The position numbers and the translations under genes are program-made. From Clostridia bacterium (lineage in GTDB: Bacteria; Bacillota; Clostridia; Christensenellales; Aristaeellaceae): a DNA stretch of 64,000 nucleotides. Position 1 is the first letter of the stretch. Every line of letters starts with the position of its first letter. Of this stretch, positions 17,267-25,115 are shown in pieces. Where the stretch lies: positions 62,001-126,000 of the forward strand of contig JAFWZN010000079.1 in assembly GCA_017522345.1 (NCBI GenBank), written 5' to 3'. The notes under the pieces were generated by a model that did no database searches, had not been told where the DNA came from, and worked only from the letters and a program-made list of their open reading frames with translations.

Positions 17267-17733
17267 ATTTCCACCTCCGATTCCAGAAGCGCTTTCAGTT
17301 TCGTCCTGCCGCGGGAAAGTCTGGTCTTGATTGTACCGGCGGGGACGTTCAGGATGCGTGCGGTTTCCTCAACGCTGTAGCCGTTTATGTGGTATAAAAC
17401 GAGGGGGACACGATATTTTTCCTCAATTGCATTAAGGGCTGATTCAATGTCGTTTTCCGCTCCTTCGGGCGCGGGAAGGGAATCGGTCAGCACGTCTTCC
17501 CGTTTATTATGTTTTATACGGATCAGCAATTTGCACTCGTTTATAAGAATTCTCGTAAGCCATGTATCAAAATACGCCTCGTTTTTGAGTTTATTCAGAC
17601 TTTTCCACGCTTTCAGGAGCGCTTCCTGCACCGCGTCGCAGGCGTCCGCTTCATTTTTCAGAATGCATATCGCGGTTTTATATAGCCTTCTTTCGAGCGC
17701 GCGCACCCGAAAGGAAAATTCATGAAGCTGCAT
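17263..17733 (-). CDS. ECF-type RNA polymerase sigma factor
   Basis: 156 residues, normal for the ECF group. Region 2 is at about 15-80 (KTAICILKNEADACDAVQEA, then SLNKLKNEAYFDTWLTRILI). Region 4 is at about 100-152 and has the helix-turn-helix pattern (EEKYRVPLVLYHINGYSVEE, GTIKTRLSRGRTKLKALL). It is coupled to the anti-sigma gene by a 4-base overlap. The ATG at 17733 follows GGGAGG by about 9 bases. A frame extending 69 bases upstream is open but does not resemble a sigma N-terminus. The regulon cannot be read from the window. Confidence 0.92.
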   Translation of the reverse strand: MQLHEFSFRVRALERRLYKTAICILKNEADACDAVQEALLKAWKSLNKLKNEAYFDTWLTRILINECKLLIRIKHNKREDVLTDSLPAPEGAENDIESALNAIEEKYRVPLVLYHINGYSVEETARILNVPAGTIKTRLSRGRTKLKALLESEVEI

Positions 17734-17828
17734 ATTTTTTTTCCTCCCTTCGTTTTTCTGCCGGCGCATATTAGATGCAGGCAGGAGGGATATTGGTTTC
17801 ATGACACAAAAAAATTTTTAGAAAAAGC

Positions 17829-17896
17829 GGAACGGAAAACCCGTCCCCTACGAGATCAACGTTTGTTTTGACTGTAGGGGACGGGTCTCCCGTCCC
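17829..17896. repeat. 68-bp palindromic repeat element
   Basis: Two 23-base arms (17829-17851 and 17874-17896) are inverted copies matching at 20 of 23 positions, with a perfect 13-bp inner core (ACCCGTCCCCTAC). The right arm is itself a perfect 8-bp hairpin (GGGACGGG, TCT, CCCGTCCC). The structure looks like a mobile or REP-type intergenic repeat rather than a terminator, since no T tract follows. Confidence 0.65.
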
Positions 17897-17920
17897 GAAT
17901 CTATGACGTTTTTTGGGGAT

Positions 17921-18580
17921 TTACTTCAGATACTCTTCCAAAGTGATATTGTTTTTATGGATATATTCGGCCGCCGCGACGCCTACGTAGCGATAATGCC
18001 ACGGTTCGTGCGAAATGCCGGTGATGTGCGATTTGTTGGCGGGATAACGCTGGATGAAGCCGTATTTGTATGCGTTTTGGCGAAGCCACGCATATTGTTC
18101 CGTGTTTTCAAAGCCATCCCCGCTGTTCATGGCGGTCACGTCGAAGCAGAGCCCCGTCTGGTGCTCGCTCGCGCCGGGCTTTTGGGCGTAGCCGGGCTTG
18201 CTTTCTGCATAAATTTCCTGCTGGCGCTCATAGGAGCGGTAGCCGCTGGTGATAATAAAGCCGTTTACGTTATCGTGTTCCGCCGCCAGAAACATTTCCT
18301 GCATGGGTTCGTACGCTACGCGGGTCATGTAGATTTCCGCATTGGCAAGGCGGAAGGCGTGGCGCATCTCGTAAAGGTTCACCAGATCCTCCGGCACGTA
18401 ATCGGGCGGGAGGAGATTGTCTTCGTTTACAAGCAGAATGTTTCTGTTTCTGGATGCGGAGTCTGCGCCCTTGTCGTAGCCCGTTTTATAGCCGAATGCA
18501 AAGGAAGCGGCGATCAGAGCGACAAAGAACAGAGAAAGGATCAGTATTCTGCTAATGTTGTTTTTCTTGGGTTTCGGCAT
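17921..18580 (-). CDS. D-alanyl-D-alanine carboxypeptidase, M15/VanY family
   Basis: Zinc peptidase that removes terminal D-Ala from muropeptides. 219 residues. One N-terminal membrane helix (about 7-28, ISRILILSLFFVALIAASFA) anchors it with the enzyme outside. Zinc ligands are visible: His and Asp in SEHQTGLCFDV and His in EPWHYRYVG. The substrate motif SGYRSYERQQEIY is present. It starts 22 bases after the aldolase gene, so it may share that operon. With two S11 enzymes and a VanW protein it makes four peptidoglycan-related genes in this segment. Confidence 0.93.
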   Translation of the reverse strand: MPKPKKNNISRILILSLFFVALIAASFAFGYKTGYDKGADSASRNRNILLVNEDNLLPPDYVPEDLVNLYEMRHAFRLANAEIYMTRVAYEPMQEMFLAAEHDNVNGFIITSGYRSYERQQEIYAESKPGYAQKPGASEHQTGLCFDVTAMNSGDGFENTEQYAWLRQNAYKYGFIQRYPANKSHITGISHEPWHYRYVGVAAAEYIHKNNITLEEYLK

Positions 18581-18602
18581 TTGAAATCTCCTTGGGAGAA
18601 GG

Positions 18603-19559
18603 TTATTTCTTCAGAAGATGCACGGCAAAGCCCGCGATTTCTTCCTTCAGATAAATTGCTGCGATTTTTCCGTCCTTGACGATCGCGCTTTCTTCGTCGA
18701 ATGCAAAGCCGCGCATTTCAAGATGCCACTTGGCGCGGGCAACGTCGTTCACGCCCAGCGCGATGTGACCGTTTGCGCCGCGGAAGGGCTTTTTCATGAA
18801 TTCGAATTCGGCGCCTGCAAAAACGGAAGAATTTCCGTCTTTTAAGGAAAGGCCGGTCAGAAGGGCAAACATTTCCGCGTCCTTCATGGCTTTTTCGGGA
18901 GAGGAGCTGTTGATTCCGATGTGCATAAGCTCAAGCCCCAGTATGAGCTTTACGGCTTGCTTTGTATAAGATGTGATTCTGGCCCAGTCCTTGTTTTTGA
19001 CCGCGTCTGCGGGAACCATCCAGCTGCCGCCGGCTGCGCGAACCTTGGGGAAGGACAGGTAATCCATCAGATTCTTTTCGCTGACGCCGCCGGTGGGAAC
19101 GAATTTCATATTTCCGTAGGGCGCTGAGACGGCTTTGATGTAGCCGATGCCGCCCGCCGCTTCCGCCGGAAAAAATTTCACCGTGTCAAGCCCGAAGGAC
19201 AGCGCCGTTTCAATGTCGCTGGGGCTGGAGCAGCCGGGCAGAATCGGAATATTGTTTTTGACGCAATAGCTGACCACGGCGGGATTCAGGCCGGGCGAAA
19301 CGATATAGGCTGCGCCCGCTGAAACGGCGCGCTTGACCTGTTCGACCGTAAGCACCGTACCGGCGCCCAGCAATACGTCCGGAAGGGCTGCATGCACATT
19401 TTTGATGGCTTCTTCGGCGGCTTCGGTTCGGAAGGTGATTTCAGCCACGGGCAAGCCGCCGTCTTTTAAGGCTTTGCACAACGGCGCCGCGTCCGCCGCG
19501 TCCTCCACCTTGATGACAGGAATAAGGCCTGCTAAGGAAAGCTTGTCCATGATATCCAC
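18603..19559 (-). CDS. KDPG/KHG aldolase fused to a VOC (glyoxalase-like) domain
   Basis: 318 residues in two parts. Residues 1-205 are a class I aldolase of the Entner-Doudoroff type, with Glu in EITFRTEAAEEAI, the Schiff-base Lys in DTVKFFPAEAAGG, and phosphate-binding FVPTGGVSEKNL and GGSWMVP. Residues 210-318 form a single VOC-type domain (LELMHIGINS, GHIALGVNDVARAKWHLEMR). The GTG at 19559 has GAGGTG 7 bases upstream and is preferred to the ATG 9 bases on. The aldolase cleaves 2-keto-3-deoxy-6-phosphogluconate to pyruvate and glyceraldehyde 3-phosphate. The role of the VOC part is unknown. Its neighbours include a sugar-phosphate isomerase-like protein. Confidence 0.9.
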   Translation of the reverse strand: MDIMDKLSLAGLIPVIKVEDAADAAPLCKALKDGGLPVAEITFRTEAAEEAIKNVHAALPDVLLGAGTVLTVEQVKRAVSAGAAYIVSPGLNPAVVSYCVKNNIPILPGCSSPSDIETALSFGLDTVKFFPAEAAGGIGYIKAVSAPYGNMKFVPTGGVSEKNLMDYLSFPKVRAAGGSWMVPADAVKNKDWARITSYTKQAVKLILGLELMHIGINSSSPEKAMKDAEMFALLTGLSLKDGNSSVFAGAEFEFMKKPFRGANGHIALGVNDVARAKWHLEMRGFAFDEESAIVKDGKIAAIYLKEEIAGFAVHLLKK

Positions 19560-19574
19560 TTGAAAACACCTCGC

Positions 19575-20258
19575 TCAATTTGTTTTATTGATTTCAAACA
19601 CGGTAAGGCAAGCGCCTTCTACGGTAAAACGCACGTCGTACCCGGCATAAGCAAAGCCGTACGCGCGCTTAGGGTCGTCGTGATAGGCCGGGCGCGGGTC
19701 GAGGGAGAGCGTTTTTGTAAGCGCTTCGCGTTTTTCCTCGGAAAAAACGGACAGAAGGTTTTTGGGATCGTTTACCGTAAGGCGATAGCCTTTTTTCTCC
19801 TCGGCAAAGCCGCCTGCTGCATCCGGGCGCATATCGGCGTAGGGAATATAGGGCTTGATGTCGAAAATTTCGGTTCCATCCATCATGTCAAAGCCGGACA
19901 CGGTCAGAACCGGGCCGAGACTTGGATTGATTTCGACCTTTTCAAGCTTGACCACGGTAAGCCCCAAGGGGTTCGGACGGAAGGGCGAGCGCGTGGCAAA
20001 TACGCCTACGCGCTCGTTTCCGCCCAGCCTCGGCGGGCGCACGGTTGCCGAATATCCCTCCCGCTCGGGAACGTCAAAGCCCCAGATCAGCCAAAGGTGG
20101 GAAAAGCTTTCGATGCCCCGCACCGCATCGGGATTTCGGTATTCGCGTTCGAAGATGATTTGCCCCGTCAGGCTTTCGTTTAAGCCGCTTTGCCTCGGAA
20201 GCCCGAATTTTGTGGGAAAATCGCACTTTAAACGCGCAATCCGTTTGAGATTATGCAT
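19575..20258 (-). CDS. trmO: tRNA (N6-threonylcarbamoyladenosine-N6)-methyltransferase TrmO
   Basis: 227 residues. SAM-dependent enzyme of the unusual TrmO beta-barrel type, which methylates t6A37 in tRNAs for Thr. The diagnostic motif is GVFATRSPFRPNPLGLT, with FSHLWLIWGFDV upstream and the family C-terminal lobe downstream (DPRPAYHDDPKRAYGF). It begins 8 bases inside the end of the upstream isomerase gene, and the aldolase gene follows after 15 bases. The functional link to sugar genes is probably only positional. Confidence 0.9.
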   Translation of the reverse strand: MHNLKRIARLKCDFPTKFGLPRQSGLNESLTGQIIFEREYRNPDAVRGIESFSHLWLIWGFDVPEREGYSATVRPPRLGGNERVGVFATRSPFRPNPLGLTVVKLEKVEINPSLGPVLTVSGFDMMDGTEIFDIKPYIPYADMRPDAAGGFAEEKKGYRLTVNDPKNLLSVFSEEKREALTKTLSLDPRPAYHDDPKRAYGFAYAGYDVRFTVEGACLTVFEINKTN

Positions 20259-21108
20259 CCTTCAGCATATCCTTCAAATTATCAAGACCGGCCTTGATGC
20301 CCATCAGGCAATCCTCGATGCCTTCAAACTCGAGGGCGAGCCAGTTGTCGTATCCGGCTTCCTTGAGAATGGAAAGACACTTTTTGACGTTTACAACGCC
20401 GTGGCCGATGATGGTTCCGCGAAGGGCGTTGCCGCCTCTGGTTCCAAACCAGCCCTGAAGAGGAATATATTCGCCCTTTTCCTTCAGGAAGAAATCCTTT
20501 GCGTGGGCGTGAACTGCCATGGGGGCGGCGATTTTGACGGATTCAGCGGATACTTCGTCGACGCACATGAAGTTGCCCATGTCGACCAGCCAGCCGAAGT
20601 TCGGATGATTTACGGTTTCGACAAGCTTCTTTACGCGCTTTGCATCCTGGAAGAAGTAGCCATGGTTTTCAATCATGGTATGAATGCCGAGGCCTGCGGC
20701 GAACTCGGTCACCTGACGATAGCCTTCCGTTACGATGGGAAGCGCCTCTTCGACGGTGTATTCTTTGCCGGAAGCGTCCTTTCCCTGCGTGGAGTCGTGG
20801 CGCAGACGGGGCGCGCCCATTAAGGCGGCGATTTCGACTTCTTCCTTAAGATCGGCGACCTGCTTTTCAAGGCCGTTTAAGAGGAAATCCGCGCCCGCCA
20901 TGTAGGAGATGATTTCAATGCCGTATGCCTCGGCCTGAGCCTTGAGCTTGGGCGCGAGAACCTTAAGCTCTTCAATTGTCTGACCCCAACGGACAAACTC
21001 AATGCCTTCAAAGCCCATTTCCTTTGCTTTGGGGATTACGTCCATAATGGTCATGCGGCCGTCGTTAAATGCCTGAGTGAAGCTGTAGGAGCTGACTGCG
21101 ATCTTCAT
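20251..21108 (-). CDS. Sugar phosphate isomerase/epimerase family protein (AP endonuclease 2-type TIM barrel)
   Basis: 285 residues, with the xylose-isomerase-like TIM barrel. Metal-ligand positions can be seen in TMIENHGYF, GWLVDMGNFM, VHAHAKDFF and WLALEFEG. These belong to the IolE/IolI/hydroxypyruvate isomerase superfamily, whose members act on inositol derivatives, ketoses or 3-keto sugars. The exact substrate cannot be told. The ATG at 21108 follows GGAGG by 10 bases. It heads the run trmO, KDPG aldolase, M15 peptidase. Confidence 0.82.
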   Translation of the reverse strand: MKIAVSSYSFTQAFNDGRMTIMDVIPKAKEMGFEGIEFVRWGQTIEELKVLAPKLKAQAEAYGIEIISYMAGADFLLNGLEKQVADLKEEVEIAALMGAPRLRHDSTQGKDASGKEYTVEEALPIVTEGYRQVTEFAAGLGIHTMIENHGYFFQDAKRVKKLVETVNHPNFGWLVDMGNFMCVDEVSAESVKIAAPMAVHAHAKDFFLKEKGEYIPLQGWFGTRGGNALRGTIIGHGVVNVKKCLSILKEAGYDNWLALEFEGIEDCLMGIKAGLDNLKDMLKDA

Positions 21109-21208
21109 ATATAATTGTCCTCCATTATTCAAGATACGTCTATTTTATCACGAATCGGCATGCGAATCAATAAACGAAACGAGAAATCTTATAGAAATCA
21201 CACGGAAT

Positions 21209-21252
21209 TTGACACAACCATGACGGAAAACTTTACGCGCGTGTGGTATTGT
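21209..21252 (+). promoter_or_regulatory. Possible promoter for the PRPP-synthetase-like gene
   Basis: A perfect -35 box TTGACA is at 21209, but the box at 17-base spacing is only TTTACG. A better TATTGT at 21247 is too far away. The region is divergent with the isomerase gene, so a promoter is expected here, but its exact position is uncertain. Confidence 0.3.
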
Positions 21253-21284
21253 AATCACGCAATAATGAAATGGAGTTGGTTCAT

Positions 21285-22481
21285 GTGAGCGAAATCCTGT
21301 CCGGCGCCGGCTGGAAGCCCTTTGAGACACGCCCCATTGCCCCTTTGGGTCTGATCGCAATGCCCGGCTGCGAAGCCTTGGGCGAAAGAATGAACAAATA
21401 TCTGAAGGATTGGCGCGAAGGCATCGGCGACCATGCCGAGGACCTTTATACCTTCCCGGGTTATAACCTTGACACCTTCCTGCTTTCCATCAAGTGCCCC
21501 CGTTTCGGCACCGGCGAAGGCAAGGGACTTCTCAATCAGTCCGTTCGCGGCTACGACATTTACATCATCTCCGATGTAACGGCGCACCAGATTCGCTACA
21601 AGATGTACGGCGAGTCCGTTCCGATGTCGCCCGACGATCATTATGCAGATTTAAAGCGCGTTATTGCAGCCATCGGCGGAAAAGCGCGCCGCATCACCGT
21701 TATCATGCCCTTTTTGTACGAAAGCCGCCAGCACAGAAGGTCCAGCCGTGAATCCATGGACTGCGCGCTGATGCTGCAGGAGCTTTCCGGCATGGGCGTT
21801 GAAAACATCATCACCTTCGACGCGCACGATCCGCGCGTGCAGAACGCCATCCCGCTGACCGGCTTTGAAAATTTCGTGCCCACGTATCAGATGATGAAGA
21901 GTCTCTGCCGCAGGGTGAAGGATCTTGAAATCGACAAGCAGCACATGATGATCGTTTCCCCCGACGAAGGCGCGATCACCAGAAACATTTATTATTCCAC
22001 CGTACTCGGCCTTGATCTTGGCATGTTCTATAAGAGGCGCGATTATTCCAAGGTCGTTGACGGCAGAAATAAGATCATTGCCCACGAATACATGGGCGAT
22101 TCCGTGGAGGGCAAGGACATCATTGTTGCCGATGACATCATCTCTACCGGCGACAGCGTTTTGGATCTTTTAAGAGAGCTGAAGCGCAGAAACGCCCGCC
22201 GCATCTACGTCGCCGCAACCTTCTGCTTCTTCACCAACGGCACCGCCGCCTTCGACGAGGCATATGCCTCCGGCGATCTGGCCGGCGTTTTGGGAACCAA
22301 CCTCAATTACCTGAACCCCGAAGTCAAAAACGCGCCGTGGTTCATCGAAGTAGACATGTCCAAGTACATGGCCTACATCGTCGCTACCTTAAACCACGAC
22401 CATTCTCTTGATTCTCTGATCAGCCCGCTCAACAGAATCAAGAATTTGATCGAGAAATACAAAAACGGCGAAAAAATCTAA
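21285..22481 (+). CDS. Ribose-phosphate pyrophosphokinase-like protein (long form)
   Basis: 398 residues, longer than the usual 310-320 of PrsA. The PRPP-binding loop is clear (IIVADDIISTGDSVLDLL, about residues 280-297). The N-terminal half has the synthetase-like VIMPFLYESRQHRRS region and FDAHDPRVQNAI. Classical PRPP synthetase makes PRPP from ribose 5-phosphate and ATP. This divergent long type is common in Clostridia and is usually called PRPP synthetase, but a related phosphoribosyl function cannot be excluded. The GTG at 21285 has TGGAG 9 bases before it and is preferred over an ATG at 21270 with no ribosome site. Confidence 0.82.
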   Translation: MSEILSGAGWKPFETRPIAPLGLIAMPGCEALGERMNKYLKDWREGIGDHAEDLYTFPGYNLDTFLLSIKCPRFGTGEGKGLLNQSVRGYDIYIISDVTAHQIRYKMYGESVPMSPDDHYADLKRVIAAIGGKARRITVIMPFLYESRQHRRSSRESMDCALMLQELSGMGVENIITFDAHDPRVQNAIPLTGFENFVPTYQMMKSLCRRVKDLEIDKQHMMIVSPDEGAITRNIYYSTVLGLDLGMFYKRRDYSKVVDGRNKIIAHEYMGDSVEGKDIIVADDIISTGDSVLDLLRELKRRNARRIYVAATFCFFTNGTAAFDEAYASGDLAGVLGTNLNYLNPEVKNAPWFIEVDMSKYMAYIVATLNHDHSLDSLISPLNRIKNLIEKYKNGEKI

Positions 22482-22495
22482 TATACAATAAAAAG

Positions 22496-22536
22496 CGAGC
22501 CTGCCGGATGATTTACGGCAGGCTCGTTTCTTTTTG
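22496..22536. terminator. Bidirectional terminator
   Basis: Perfect 11-bp stem (CGAGCCTGCCG) with a 9-base loop, flanked by A's on the left and T's on the right. It overlaps the last codons of the convergent minus-strand gene (stop at 22513), so it serves both genes. Confidence 0.85.
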
Positions 22537-23595
22537 GATATGTATCCGATAATCGGCTTTCTGTTTGACGTCAAATGCTTCAAAATAGCGGTTTTCCATG
22601 GGGATCCACTCGTTTTTGAATCTTTCAAGCATTCTGTCGCCGTTGCGTGCGCGGATTCTTTCCAATTGAAGCTCGGGATCAATAGAGAGAAAGATTTTTA
22701 GATCGTAATCGCTTTCAAGCGTCGGATGGCAGGCATACGAGCCCTCGACGATGGATAGAGGGGCAGATTGCGACAATATCGGTTCGCCAAAATCCATTTT
22801 TGAACAGTCAAACGGCTGAAATGAGAACGGCTTTTTTAAAAGAAGGGGATTGAGCACATCTTTTTTGAAGCGCTCGTAATCCACGTTTCCGCCAACTTCG
22901 GAAAGTCTTTCCTTCGTGCGCTTGACGGGCGGCAGGAAAAAGTCGTCCATGTGATAAACGGGCGCGTCCAGAATGTCGCCCAAAAGCTTTGAAAGCGTGG
23001 TCTTGCCGCTTGCGCACATGCCGTCGATGGAGACAATTGCGCCGGTTTTGGTTCTTTTCAGTTCATCCAGCTTTGAAATCAGGGAAATATGACGCGCATA
23101 TTCGGCCTTGACGACGCGATAGGCCGGATGATATGCCGCGCGATAGACCTCCGTGTGGCTGACGGGCGCGAAATTGTTATCTTGGACGGAGTGGATTTTC
23201 TCTTTCATTTCCGCCTCAGTCGGCGCGATTTTACGCTCGCGCGAAAGGTCGGTCAGCGTTTTGAGAAAGGCGAAGAATGCTTCTTTGGATTCTTCCGCCG
23301 CCGCTTCAGCGCTTAAAATGAACATGCGGGCGGCGGTTTCGCTCGACAGGGGATATTCGCCGCCGGTCAGATAGAGGCGCGCATATCCGTTTCCGATGTC
23401 CTCGACGCGCGCGCTGCATCCGTCGCCTGCGCATTCCGAGCGGACGCGGACGAGCGCATTTTCGAAGCCTGACGCCATGTGTCCGCATCCGAACGCCGCC
23501 TGATAGGCGAGTTTGACATAATCCTGCGCCTGCATTATGGGATATTTTTCGGCGTGGGCTAAAACGATCTGCTCAAAATTCATCGTATTCATCAT
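22513..23595 (-). CDS. Uridine kinase-like P-loop protein with an N-terminal extra domain
   Basis: 360 residues in two parts. Residues about 1-170 form a helical domain I do not recognise (AQDYVKLAYQAAFGCGHMAS). Residues 180-355 are a P-loop kinase resembling uridine kinase/phosphoribulokinase: Walker A SIDGMCASGKTTLS, the motif VYHMDDFFLP, and lid region RIRARNGDRMLERF. It likely phosphorylates a nucleoside or small sugar with ATP. The start overlaps the VanW gene stop by ATGA, implying translational coupling, though no functional link is known. The N-terminal domain may confer substrate choice. Confidence 0.72.
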   Translation of the reverse strand: MMNTMNFEQIVLAHAEKYPIMQAQDYVKLAYQAAFGCGHMASGFENALVRVRSECAGDGCSARVEDIGNGYARLYLTGGEYPLSSETAARMFILSAEAAAEESKEAFFAFLKTLTDLSRERKIAPTEAEMKEKIHSVQDNNFAPVSHTEVYRAAYHPAYRVVKAEYARHISLISKLDELKRTKTGAIVSIDGMCASGKTTLSKLLGDILDAPVYHMDDFFLPPVKRTKERLSEVGGNVDYERFKKDVLNPLLLKKPFSFQPFDCSKMDFGEPILSQSAPLSIVEGSYACHPTLESDYDLKIFLSIDPELQLERIRARNGDRMLERFKNEWIPMENRYFEAFDVKQKADYRIHIQKETSLP

Positions 23596-25115
23596 CCGTA
23601 TTCAACCGTTCCGCGCTTGGCCCTGTAATAGGCTTCAACCAGAAGGTCGCGCTTGATTTCGGTGCCGTCGGCGTTCCAGTATACGCGGTAGGCTTTCGCA
23701 CGGTAGCCGGTGCGGGGCCCGGAGATCGTGACCGTTTCGCCCGGGGAGAGAAGGGGATTATACACGTATTCCGGCTCGCCCGGATCGATGCGCTGGGTGG
23801 TTTTGGCTTCGATGGTGATATACTTTCCGTCCGGGAACAGCTCGCCGTAGATTTCGCAGTACACGCGCTTGTTTTCCGTTATATAGGCGATGATGTACAT
23901 GGGATAGGACGAGGTGTTTTTGAATTTCATGTCCTGAGTGCCCCAGCTTACGGTCGCGTCCTTGCCGCGATCGACATAGCTTACGGGGCGTGAATGCTCG
24001 TGCCACTCGACGATTTCGCAATTGGCCTTCATGGCGGCGTTCCACAGCGTCGTGGACACCTGACAGATGCCGCCGCCCAGATCCTCCGCGATTTCGCCGG
24101 ACTGATAGACGGTGGCTATCTTATAGCCGCGCTTGGAGGTTCTTTGTCCGACAACCTCGTTAAAAGAGAAGGTTGCGCCCGGCTCTACGCAGTAGCCGTT
24201 GATGGCGGCGCAGGCAAGGCGGAGATTGGTGAGGCGATTTGAATTGGAGGAGGAGGCATTGGTTACGGCGGAGGTAATCATGCCGAATTTGCTTTTAAAA
24301 TCCTGTTCCTTTACGGCAGGATCGACGGTCTCTACGTTTACCGCGACGGTTCCGCCGCCGTTTTGAAGGACGGACAGGGCTTCTTTGTAGAGCGCGTCCT
24401 TGTCAACGGACGTGCCTGCGGAGGAGGAAGAAAGGGTGAAGGTTTTGGTATTCAAGTCAAAGCCGGTAACGGAAGCGTTTTTGCTGGACGTAGAAAGGGA
24501 AGAGGCGATTTCGTCCGTCCAATTTTTAAGAAGCTTATTGTCAAACATCCTGCGCTTAACTTCAAAGCGCGCGTTGACAGAGGTGAGAGAGGTAATTGAG
24601 CGGTATCGCTCCTCCAGCGTTCCGTCGCGGCCGATGGCCCAAGCATGATTCAAAACCTCTTCGTAGTCGCTTGTATAGCCCAGATCCCGCGCCGTTTTTG
24701 TCCAGGTTTTGCCCGCGTAGGAGAGAGAAATCGTGCGGTTTTCATTGGGCGATTCGATACTGTCCCGCCAGAACTCGTATGCGTGTTCTCTGGTTACGCC
24801 GGCCAATGAATAGCCGTCCACCACGATTCCGGTGTAGTAGCCGCCGGATTCAACCGCGCTTCGCATAACCTGAAAGCGTCGGTATTCGCCCACTTCGTGA
24901 ATGACGAATATTGCGGAAATCAGAAGCGTTACCAGCATGAGGCATGCGACGGGAAGCGCCCACCAGCAATGCGTCCGGCGTTTTCTGCTTTTCTGCGTTC
25001 CCTTGCCGGCGGCGCTTTTCTTATGAATACGCGCTTTTCCCGGCGCTGTTTTCAGCTGCTTTTTTGCGCCCGCATGCTTTATGCCTTTGCGCTTATTGGT
25101 TTTTGTTTTGGTCAT
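23592..25115 (-). CDS. VanW family envelope protein
   Basis: 507 residues. A strongly basic Lys-rich cytoplasmic tail (1-45) precedes one membrane helix (about 50-72). The extracellular part has a putative peptidoglycan-binding domain (about 90-270) and the VanW domain (about 290-430, GATFSFNEVVGQRTSKRGY, AEDLGGGICQVSTTLWNAA). A G5-like end follows (TQRIDPGEPEYVYNPLLSPG). VanW proteins occur near vancomycin-resistance and cell-wall genes; their biochemical role is unknown. Here no other van genes are adjacent. The start lies 23 bases inside the end of rarA. Confidence 0.9.
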   Translation of the reverse strand: MTKTKTNKRKGIKHAGAKKQLKTAPGKARIHKKSAAGKGTQKSRKRRTHCWWALPVACLMLVTLLISAIFVIHEVGEYRRFQVMRSAVESGGYYTGIVVDGYSLAGVTREHAYEFWRDSIESPNENRTISLSYAGKTWTKTARDLGYTSDYEEVLNHAWAIGRDGTLEERYRSITSLTSVNARFEVKRRMFDNKLLKNWTDEIASSLSTSSKNASVTGFDLNTKTFTLSSSSAGTSVDKDALYKEALSVLQNGGGTVAVNVETVDPAVKEQDFKSKFGMITSAVTNASSSNSNRLTNLRLACAAINGYCVEPGATFSFNEVVGQRTSKRGYKIATVYQSGEIAEDLGGGICQVSTTLWNAAMKANCEIVEWHEHSRPVSYVDRGKDATVSWGTQDMKFKNTSSYPMYIIAYITENKRVYCEIYGELFPDGKYITIEAKTTQRIDPGEPEYVYNPLLSPGETVTISGPRTGYRAKAYRVYWNADGTEIKRDLLVEAYYRAKRGTVEYG

